From assembly GCA_051294375.1 (NCBI GenBank), contig CM119263.1, positions 31,844,750 to 31,908,749 of the forward strand: a stretch of DNA of 64,000 nucleotides. The letters run 5' to 3'. Of the stretch, positions 1-15,800 are shown one piece after another. The translations under genes were made by a program, and so were the position numbers. Every line of letters starts with the position of its first letter. Position 1 is the stretch's first letter. A model generated the notes under the pieces. It was not told the DNA's origin. It did no database searches and saw only the letters and a list, made by a program, of their open reading frames with translations. Source of the stretch: Paraspadella gotoi (lineage: Eukaryota; Chaetognatha).

Positions 1-500
1 TGAGCTGGATATTTGATGGAATCGTGCGAGTGGAAATGAGTTTAAATGAAAAAAAACAAACCTGTTTCACTATTTGACTATGCTTTTTTTATATTAAATA
101 TATATGTAGGAAGTATTAATTAATCAAATAATTAATCAGTTAATTAATTAATCAATTAATTAATCAATAATTAATTAATAAGTCAATTAATCAATCAATA
201 TATTAATCAATAAATGAATTTATTTATCTATTAATTAATTATTCAATCAATCAATTTATTTATCAATAAATTAATTATTTAATCTATCAATCAATCAATA
301 AAGTAAGTCAATCGGTATCGGCTTTATTGTCATCGTCGCCATCATCATCATCGTTGCGTTTGTCGTGATCAGTGACGAAAAGATCTAAAAACAAACATTT
401 TGCATCAAATTAACTAATTAGGCAATTAATTAATTAATTTAAATAATAATTAATAAATTAATTAATTACCGCTAATGATCGTGGGCAGATCTTTTTTTCT
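1..500 (+). repeat. Dispersed AT-rich repeat, family A
   Basis: This is a copy of a repeat seen about ten times in the window. It starts with a GGATAT...GATGGAATCG segment, then GAGTTTAAATG, then a long array of TTAATTAATC-type words (about 115-300 and 420-470). It ends near the motif GCTAATGATCGTGGGCAGATC-like at 472-492. In other copies the left side carries a (GGAC)n tract. No coding capacity is visible and the element class is unknown. Confidence 0.7.
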
Positions 501-1706
501 TTCTTCTCCTTCTTAATTTTATCTTTTTTTTCGGCCATATTATCCGAAAACGCCCCATTGAACGAATGTTTTTTAGTTTTTTAGGTTAATTATTATTATG
601 TAACGGGTTTTGGACTTGGAACCAGACTTGAAGGTTTTCAAGGCCCCCAAAGCAGTTTACGGTCATCCTCACACCTTATCAGAATTAATTTTTTTTTTAA
701 ATTTTAAAATTTTTTTTAATATTATATAACAATATAATAATTTAATAAATTAGAAAATTATTTATAGTTCAGAACATTTTTACAAAAAAATATTTTAATT
801 CAAAAATGAATACCAATAATAGATTTAATTAATACTATTTTAAAAAAAAATTAAATTTGGTCGGCCAATGCTACTATTAGGGATTGACCCTAGTACCTAA
901 AAGTTATTAACTTATTACTCATTAAATAATATTATCAGTTTATAACTGAGATATTTAACTTATTAACAAAGTAAATTTTTAAAATTAGTTTTAAGAATTA
1001 CAAACCGAAATGGGGCGCTCTCGGAAATTGGAGCCCCTTTTTGGAATTATATCAACTTTAAATCCTAATTTCGACGCAAACAATTTATTAAAGTTAGATT
1101 ATACATGATATTCATCAATAATTGTGTTGTAAAAAAATTTTTGCACCATTTCGTTTATTCATGAATTGATTTATCATCGAATTCTATGTTGAACTATATT
1201 TTAGTATAAAAATAAAAGTTGACTTTTTTAATGTAAGAAAATACTCATTTTTAAAAATTTTTATGATCAGAATCTGATGTTTATAAAACAGTTTAATATA
1301 TCTTGTTTTAAACTATTTGATTTAATGTTAAATATTTGTAATGTGATATATAAATAGTTATTCATTTAATAAAAAAAGTGTTTCTTAACTTGCATTGTTT
1401 TATGACTTTTATCCGGCACAAAAATCACAAATATATCCTTAAATTATGTTATTTCCTTTCTTTTCGTTGTGTATATATAGTTAGAGAAAACAAATAAATA
1501 AATTTAAAAAAATCCTTGTTATCAAACAAACAAACTTTGTTTTCTCTAATCTTAAAATTAATAATTCTTATAAATTTAATAATAATCGATACAATTTATT
1601 TTTAATATTATATAAATTCTTTAAAAAACCTTCGTTAGATTACACAGAAACATAAGCACAAACAACGTTTAACGTTACTTCATCTCACTGAAAATTATCA
1701 ATCATA
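501..1706. other. AT-rich intergenic sequence, no gene seen
   Basis: No open frame or splice pattern resembling a gene was found. A fragment around 1004-1038 (GGGGCGCTCTCGG core) matches the terminal repeat of the short elements at 3370, 4432 and 8757. Residues 1484-1548 resemble one arm of the long hairpin at 53.8 kb. The rest is unremarkable AT-rich DNA. Confidence 0.5.
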
Positions 1707-2346
1707 TTGACTATTAGGGTGGAGTGATGAAAAGATTGAGTGATTGAACATTATTTTTTTGCTGCCTATGGACATATAATTAATGAATTTTAAATCCTTT
1801 TAAAAATTTTTTTAGCATAACAGTATAGCAAATTCAATTATTTATGTAGTAATATCCTTATAAAATCGTTAAATTTCAAAATAATTTTTTTTTATTTTTA
1901 AGAACTGATTTGGATTCGCGGTAAAAAACTAAGAAACTTTTATAAAATATGTTATATGATATTTTAATGTTTAGATCACAAAAAATGACTAAAACGTTTT
2001 AACATATATAAGTTTCTACTACAGAGAATAAAAAAGTCAGGAATTTTTACCTTTTTCTTATTTTAAACATTGAAGATGACAGAATTTTTGATAACATGTT
2101 TTATATTTTTGATTCAACTTTTTATGAAGAATCTGAATCTTTATTAAAAGTTTTATAAAAATTATTTTAAAATTTACTATTTTATAAGGATATTACTACA
2201 AATATATTATATTTTGCTATTCGTTCCCAAGATAATATGAACGAAATATTTTTGTACTAGTTAATCATACTATCTCACATCTAAATATCATTGTTCGATC
2301 ATTCAAATAAATTTTTTGTTCTTGAGTGCTCCACTCTATTGACTAT
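1707..2346. mobile_element. hAT-like MITE with 8-bp target duplication (TAGGGTGGAG family)
   Basis: The element occupies 1715-2338 (624 bp). Its ends are imperfect inverted repeats: TAGGGTGGAGTGATGAAAAG on the left, and TAGAGTGGAGCACTCAAGAA when the right end is read on the minus strand. It is flanked on both sides by the 8-bp direct repeat TTGACTAT (1707-1714 and 2339-2346). An 8-bp target duplication is characteristic of the hAT superfamily. No transposase is encoded. A second copy at about 55.60-56.20 kb interrupts the RT element, so the family has been active in this genome. Confidence 0.85.
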
Positions 2347-3369
2347 TATATGAGTTATGACTCATTGAAATTCTGGCGACCGCATTTTTAACTGATCACG
2401 TGACTACCAAGTATAAAACCTAAGCATCTCATAGTACACAACCTTTCTATCGAGTATTATCCCAAATTCTTAAATGATTAAGTTAAGCATTTAAGTGAGA
2501 CAAGTCAACAGACCAACAGTTACTTCACGAGTGATGGCGGCTAAACTTATAGGGGTCAGTTTCTGCTTTATGGTTTAAAAAAAAACGACTCTTTATTCTG
2601 GTCGTCGTTGGTCATAATCACGCTAGAATATTATTAATATAAATTAAACTAAATATTTTATTTAATCATCCAACTTATCAATTTACTCCTATTTTAGCTC
2701 ATAATGTTTAAAATTTAAAACGGTCCCAATTTTAACGTGTCTCTATACACCATACTCATTGACATTTAAGGAAAAACTCATGGATTTTTATTGGCGAAAT
2801 CGAGATAATATTTTATTCTGAGAATAATAGTGACTGCGAGATCCACGCAGAAGTCCTGTTCAATTTTTTTCGCTGTCTCGAATCTTAGAGACTACTAGCG
2901 CTTCCTTTTGTTTTAAATAAATGTATAAAGAAATGATAAAATTTCGATACATACTTATCAAAAATACACTGCGCAACTTGGGCTAATAAATAAGAACAGT
3001 CATTGCAATCTCAACTGTCATAAATGGCATGGATATTATTTCTGTAAGAATAAAAATCATCATCTTATAACTATCTAATCAAACGTTCTTTCGGCTCAAA
3101 AACTAAAATTATTTACCTTAAAGAAAAATGAACCAACTAAGAGTATTGTTCATTTATCGTGTTTTTTAAAATCTTAACAATACCAATGTTTTTTGAACAA
3201 TTTTCGACAAAAGTTAAATTATTACAAGGTCATTGTAATTCTTATCACTGGGGGGAAAGGAGATTCCATCAAGGAATATGAAAAATATAATAATTGGATT
3301 TATAAAAAACCACGACACTTTGAAAAAAATATATATAAGTGGCGATGAACCTTGGATTATATTTTTTTT
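2347..3369. other. Intergenic, nothing recognised
   Basis: This is AT-rich DNA. Short open frames near 3214-3496 overlap on both strands, lack codon-like composition and run into the tandem repeat at 3370. I do not consider them genes. Confidence 0.5.
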
Positions 3370-3660
3370 GGCTCTCTTTTCCGAGAGTGCCCCATTTCTG
3401 GGCTCTCTTTTCCGAGAAAGCCCCATTCTGGGATCTCTTTTCCAAAAATGCCCTAATAATGTTATATTTATCAGAGAATTTAATTTTAAACCTTGATATA
3501 TGTTTTTAATCTAAAAATCCCCAACCTTAATCCTTAACTTAAACTTAATCATAAACCCTAACCCTATTCACTAATTTTTAAACTTAACTCCTAACCTTAA
3601 ATGCTGATCCCTAACCCTAATTACAAACCAAGTCCCTAACCTAATCCCTAACCACTAATA
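3370..3660. repeat. Three 30-bp tandem units followed by degenerate CCCTAA-like DNA
   Basis: Units begin at 3370, 3401 and 3431 with GGCTCTCTTTTCCGAGAGTG or a close variant, followed by CCCCATTCTG. From about 3515 to 3660 the DNA is rich in CCCTAA, CCTAACC and CCTTAA words without a strict period. The same pairing (a GGCTCTTTTCCGAGAG end next to CCTAA-rich DNA) recurs at 4432-4691 and 8757-8984, so this is probably a rearranged member of that element family, not a telomere. Confidence 0.65.
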
Positions 3661-4431
3661 TAATAATTAACTTAAAAAACTATCCTAAATTTAATATTAA
3701 ATGGGAATTCAAGGAAAATAACACCAATTTTTTTTTGGACAAAGTTTAAATCAAAGCTGAACTTATGATTGAAATGTGCTCCGTGTATAAAGCTAAGAAA
3801 AACTATTATATTGCAAAACAGAATTATAAAATTGGAACATGAAACAAAAAATAATTAATTTTTTCAAAAAATTAAGGATTTTTATCCTAAGCCTAAGCGA
3901 CTTTGATTTAACCTTTTCCAATAACTAAAAAAAAAAAATTCTGTTAAATTAAGTGTTAAGGGTGAAAAACGGTTTAGGATCTTAATGATTTGAGGTTTTA
4001 ACACAAGACACGGGTGACGGTATAAAACACTAAAACATTTGCATTCCTTGAATGATACGCAAAGGAGGGAACTTTTGTTATCCTCTTGATAATAATAAAC
4101 CTTTGTTTTAGAAAATCCACTTTACTAAAACAATAAAATATTTAAAAATATTTAGTTAAAAAGTAAAAATAACAATAATTAAAATTTAAAAAAATAAAAA
4201 TTGTCTATAAAATATTAAAAAAAAATTTTGTACCAAAAGAAAGATAAATTAAAAATAATATAAAGGCAGAATAATTTTTAAAATAATAAATTGAATGCAA
4301 AAAGTAAGAGAATAAATTTGTTTACAAAATTTTAAAAAGTTAAAAAAAACTAAAACCTTAATTAGATAAATTAGAAAATTAAGTTTTTTTACTTGCGTAT
4401 GAAGTCGTGGCTTTTTACCCAATAAATAAAT
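3661..4431. other. Intergenic, nothing recognised
   Basis: This is A/T homopolymer-rich sequence. Open frames here are short and of AT-biased composition only. Confidence 0.45.
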
Positions 4432-4691
4432 GGCTCTTTTCCGGGAGTGCCACATTTTTATTTTATTATCTTAAAATCTAATTATAACCTCAACTTATAT
4501 TCTTATAATCCAATGCCTAACCTTAACCTAATCCTGAACCCTTATCCTAAATTTCTTAACATAAATCTCTAATATTCATAACGAACCAATGTCTTATTTT
4601 AATTATTAACCTTCTCCCTTACCTAATTCCTAAACTTTAATTTTAACTAAAGAATTTAAATAAAAAAGGGGCGTTCGGAAAAAATAAAGCC
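4432..4691. mobile_element. Short TIR element with degenerate telomere-like interior
   Basis: The left end GGCTCTTTTCCGGGAGTGCC is matched at the right end by an inverted GGGGCGTTCGG...AAGCC. The interior (about 4480-4640) is rich in CCTAACC and CCTTAACC words. The length is about 260 bp. Flanks are AT-rich and an exact target duplication could not be established (AATAAAT against ATATAAAT). Related copies lie at 3370 and 8757, with a trace at 1004. Confidence 0.55.
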
Positions 4692-5601
4692 ATATAAATG
4701 TTAACCGATTGTTCTGTTTTTAATATAAAAGATAAAAAGGTAATACTTTTAGCAATTGGATCATCAAAAAGTTTTACTCAACTTTTTACTTCATTTTTTT
4801 GCTCAATATCACAAAATAAATACCTATTCGTATATACTGCTCTAAAATAACGTTAAGCTATCGGATAAACCATATAAAATATATTTTTCGTATTATCTTC
4901 AGGTTATAAAGCCCAAAGCGATTGTAGATACAGACAAAAAAGGTAGCAGCATAATGCGATACACCAGGGAATTGGCTAGTTATAACAGTGTGATTGGCAA
5001 ATTACGGCATTACGGCTTTAACCACAATTCTGCATACTTTTTTAATTGTTCAATGTTCATATAAAAAAGGAAATTTTTATAAACTTTTTTACAAGCAACG
5101 GTTATTGTTATTTAAAATAAGATCTTTACCTGTCGATAATTAATTACAGCTAACTGAATCAAAAAGAATATAAAATAGAATGTGAACAGAGATATGAAGA
5201 TTCTCATTTATATGCTTTGTAAAATATGTTTTAATTAATTTGAAATTATTTTAATGGTTAAAAACATTCAGTCTCTTTGTCCACATTTTGAATATATATT
5301 AAATGCTTATAAAATAATAATAGTAGAAGACATATTAAACCATATTAAGAATTGTATCACAATATCAGAAGACATGGCAACTTTTTAAATGAAATCGTAA
5401 AAGACGGATTAAAAAGTTTTATGAAGATGTCGGAGATGAGTAATCCATTATGAAATTTTGGAACAATATATTATTTTTGTAAAATATAAATTGATATTGC
5501 CATGTTATATCTGGAACTGGGCCTCTGGAGTCATGACAAGAAGATTCTGCAAAAGTGAGCAAGTTGATGGCTGCAGATTTTTGCAGTTTTGCACAAGGAC
5601 A
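4692..5601. other. PIP4K2 3' flank, probably 3' UTR and intergenic
   Basis: This lies downstream of the PIP4K2 stop codon on the minus strand. It is AT-rich with no other recognisable gene. The 3' UTR presumably occupies part of it, but no confident polyadenylation site was fixed. Confidence 0.4.
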
Positions 5602-11663
<6,062 letters not shown>

Positions 11664-12116
11664 CTTTAGTGCAACAGCCGATTCTGGTTTGATGGGCAAT
11701 ATTTTACATTAACCTCTTTACGTAGCCAATACGTAGAATTGAACCTGTAAATATTAAATTGTAATAATTAATTATTTTACTATCTCTCTCTCGGCAATGC
11801 CAATAGTCAATTTTAGTATTTTCTGACATGTACTCAAATAACATGAAATAGCATTTTAGCATGAACGGGATCTATGTTTAAAGACTTAATTTGTACATTG
11901 TATATTATGAACATTTGAATTTTTTTTACCTCTTGTAAATATGTACGAATGTACCTTCAATTTAAAATTGTTATTGTGCTATACTTTCACATATTGAGTT
12001 TAATAAATAAAATATTCTGTGTGTGTCTCTCTCTCTCTCTCTCACCTGTACAATAATAGTCAGGGACTTATATCTTTAATTAAGAATAAAGATTGACTTA
12101 TACCCTTTTCGCCCAT
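11664..12116 (-). promoter_or_regulatory. Putative spliced 5' UTR of PIP4K2 with a 17-codon upstream ORF
   Basis: Upstream of the PIP4K2 ATG a minus-strand acceptor (TTTACAG) gives an exon starting at 11744 that runs into the first coding exon. A candidate donor GTATAAG ends an upstream exon at 12104. If joined, the ATG at 12116 opens a 17-codon frame that stops about 40 nt before the kinase ATG. This is inferred from splice motifs only. Confidence 0.35.
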
Positions 12117-12848
12117 GGCGCTCAAATCGAGAAATCTGGAAACAAATTTGTTCAAATAAATATATGAAATTGGTAGAAGTAGTGAAGAAAGAAAAAGCGT
12201 TCGATATTACTAGTTATTTATTTAAAAGTTAATTATATTCTGAGACTTAGTCTAATTTTTTTTATTGTACTAAATCAACCTTGTTGTATTCGAATATAAT
12301 CACATATATTCTTCGTTAACCTATATTTACTTCTTCTTATTTCTTTACAAGCAAATTTATAATTCAATTGAAAATTCGCTAGAAGTTAATTAAGTTTAAA
12401 TAAAAATAATAAAATGACAAAACGTTTATACTTTCGTACTGATTGGTTTATCGTTTTGTTGATTGATTGATTGCTTGGTCGCTTTAGAATAAATTTTAAA
12501 AACAAAAGAAAAATAAATTAACAAAATTTACCTGCAATCGAATCGCTTTTTACATTTGATGACACAATAAAATATCCCAAAAGTGAAATAATAAAGTAGT
12601 TCTTCACGTAAAAATCTGGAGATTAAAAGATTAAAAGAGATAGAGACAGAAAGAGAGAGAGACAGAGACCGAGACGGCTGCTTTTTTCAGATCGAGGCAA
12701 CACTCTTCTCAAACGAGACTTTGCTTTCTATCTGTCAAAAGCGTTGCCATGGTCACAGAGGACGCTCCTTCCCGAATTCCTCTAAGGAAAGAACAAAAGT
12801 TTTTGTAGACTTGATTTTTTTGGCGAAAAATAATAAATATTTAAAAAA
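12117..12848. promoter_or_regulatory. Shared promoter interval between PIP4K2 and CFAP20DC
   Basis: This interval separates divergent genes. It includes a GA-rich purine tract at about 12630-12675 and the X-box-like site at 12743-12756. No TATA box was assigned. The open frame at 12721-12972 overlaps the first CFAP20DC exon in the wrong frame and is a shadow. Confidence 0.5.
12743..12756 (+). promoter_or_regulatory. RFX X-box-like site upstream of CFAP20DC
   Basis: GTTGCCATGGTCAC matches the RFX X-box pattern GTHNYYATRRNAAC at all but one position. It lies 93 bp upstream of the CFAP20DC ATG, within the range usual for X-boxes of ciliary genes. RFX control of cilia genes is established in animals; binding here is inferred. 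Confidence 0.6.
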
Positions 12849-15800
12849 ATGTTTAAGAACGAATATCAAGGAGGGAATATGGTTGAGATATTTTCTGCTC
12901 ACGGTCGAGATCCACTTTCGAGATGGAAACTTCCTTCAAATGGATTTGAGAAAGAATTCGATAAAGAGGTAAGTGTCGTGTCTGAGAAAGAAATTACCAA
13001 GAACTTACCACGAGTAGAAGATTAAGGGAAAGTTTATTATCTTATTTGCAATTTGAAGACAGAATAAAATTAGTTTGAGGTTAAGAACGAAATTTAATTC
13101 TTATTAATGTTTGGATTTGTTGATGTACACGTCGTTGTTGTTGTCGTTTTTCTAGCGAGAATAAGTCGACCAGAAAGATTTTCTTACGTATATTACATAT
13201 TTATTTACCGTCCCATAATGTAATCTAAAATTATTGCATTATATATATCTATTATAGTCTTTACTATCAGGCCAAGTCCTACATTTTCAAACTGGAGGGT
13301 AGCCCGAGCGTGATCAAAATGACCTTACCCAAAGACCCGAAACAAACGCTTACCCTGTATCAGAGATTTCTGGTTGTACAATGTCTGATACCAACGGGAA
13401 GCGAATTCAGTATAGGTAATTCGAATTTTTTTAATTACTTGTAGTAATAGTTTTATTTTTAATAATTTTAAATAATACTTTAAAAAGGGTCCTTTTATAC
13501 AATTAGGACATGCGTTGAAATACTATACCACTTTATTGTTAGGGAAGCTAGTAAACTGGACTTAATTGAGGGCGTGTTAGGTCTTGCTATGTTTTCATCT
13601 TGAAAGTCAGATGGAGGCCTCAATGCACAATAGCCAGTCTAAAGAGAAAGATACTTTATTTAATAAATTATTGGTTCTATACCAATATCATAACTGAATC
13701 CCTTAAATATTGCACAGATCTTGCTATCACGGATCTGACCACCGTCAAAAAAAGACTCTTACTATCGACGAGTTTCAAAGAAGTTTACAAAACTCCGCTG
13801 CACGTTAAAATTCCACTCTCGATTCTTAGAAAAGGATCTTGGACAAATTTGTGCCTCGATCTCGTTTCCATGGTAACGGAGACGTGGAAAGGACAACAAT
13901 TTCGATCTCTGGACGCGATCAGTATCTCTGCCTCGTGCAAAGTTAAACGTCTCTTCACCTTAAAGACTCAACCGATTGATACATCGAACGATCATCAACT
14001 TTACGGCATCGACGTTAATCAAGACGATGTCTTTCTTCTCCCGAAGATGGCGCAGATGCATCCGGATGTCGCCACAGTGACGCAGGTGCATCAAGGATGT
14101 AGATAGTGTGACGCAGGTGTAACAAGGATGTAGATGGTGTGAGGCGAATGCAGGAATGAGTGGATGTTTTGGGTTGGGAGACCCAGCACGAGGGTTTCTC
14201 TTAGTTAAGTGGGAAGGAATGTTTGAGTTAAAATATGAAAAAAAGATATCAGCAATTAAGATAAATAGGAAATTAAGTCAAACAAAAATAAATCAATAAA
14301 TATCAATAAGTAAATATATAAATAAATAAAAATAAATATATATAAATAAATAAATATATAAATATCATTCAAACTTTAAAGGACCAAAAAAGAAGTGAAT
14401 AAACAATAAAATCTTTTTATTATTAATTGCAAATGACCCTCGAAATATTTGTACACCCCTGTCTCCCCCCACGCCCCTCCTCAGGTGATCAATATGTCAA
14501 AAATAACCGCAGCCGAAAGATGGCAGCACCAGTCTCTCTCCGCTTTGGACATTGTGGGAAAAAAGAAAAACTTATCGAAAAAAATTGAAAACAGAAAACA
14601 GAATTTGGTTGACGAAACAGAAAAAACGGGAAAAGAAACGAAGGAAAAAACTGAGAAACGGATTTTTGATGAAGAAGCTTTGCTCACTCTGTCTCTATCC
14701 TCCAACGAAAACAAAACGGGAAAAGAAACGAAGGAGAAAACAGAGAAACAAGGATTGAAACGAAGAAGCCGCCTCCCGCGCCCGTCGGAGCGGACCAGCG
14801 GATTGAATCGCGTCCGCAGCGCGAGCAAAGATAGAGACAGAGACGAATTAGCTTCAGTTGAAGTCGGAAGGAAATTGAAAAAAGTTGGTAGCGAACCGTC
14901 GATGGACGAATCCAACTTAGAAGGTCTAAGGATCGAATACACGCGGTTTCGATCGACCGAAGATGTCCGATCATCGAAAGTGACACACGGAAATGACCTT
15001 TTTCTATTCCGATGCCCGCCAAAGCAGCGTCAACCTTCTCCATGTTGGATCGAGACGGGTCATGGGGCAGAGAGGGAGACAGCGGGGGGAGGAAAGAATG
15101 AGGGCAGCGTAGCAGGGAAAACTGACAGCAGCGGAGCAGCAGGTCGGAAGAGCTTCGCTCGACCTGAAGACGATTTTCGACTTCAAGACGCGAGCGAAGA
15201 TGAAAATTTTGATCCCATCGAAGCAACAACGAAAAGAGCAAGAATTCCATCCATAGTTCGTCATAGAGATCGTCGTAGCCCGCGGCGAAGACGAAGTGAA
15301 AGGCAAAGACGATCGTCGTTGAGATCCGGAGATGAAGATGAAGGGAGTTTAGAGGGATCGACAGCAGCGCAGCAGGAAAGAGCGACAGCGACGGAGCAGA
15401 AAGTATTGGCAGCTGCGGAACCGGAAAGAATGACAGCAGTGGAGCAAGAAATAATGACAGCACGGCAGCAGGAAACACTGACAGCAGCACAGCAGGAAAG
15501 ACTGACCGCAGCGGAGCAAGAAAGACTGACAGCAGCGCAGCAGGGACGGTTGTCCGCAGCGGAACGGGAAAAAAAGACAGCAGCGGAGAAAGAAATAATG
15601 ACAGCACGGCAGCAAGAAAAACTGACAGCAGCACTGCAGGGAAAACTGACAGTAGCGCAGCAAGAAATTAGACTGAAGCTGCCTCCGCTGAAACGAGACG
15701 TTGAAAAAAATATAGGAGAAAGAGAGGAAGGGAGGGAAGAGGAGAAGAGGAGAGAGGAAGAGAGGAGAGAAGAAGAGAGAAAGAGAGAGGAAGAGAGAAA

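Noticed and set aside
3515-3660. Interstitial telomere
   Set aside because: CCCTAA words are irregular and mixed with CCTTAA, without a sustained six-base period. The context matches short transposable elements instead.
14684-15634. 316-codon ORF on the minus strand
   Set aside because: It lies antisense to CFAP20DC exon 4. Its length comes from the biased, repetitive exon composition, and no domain is visible.
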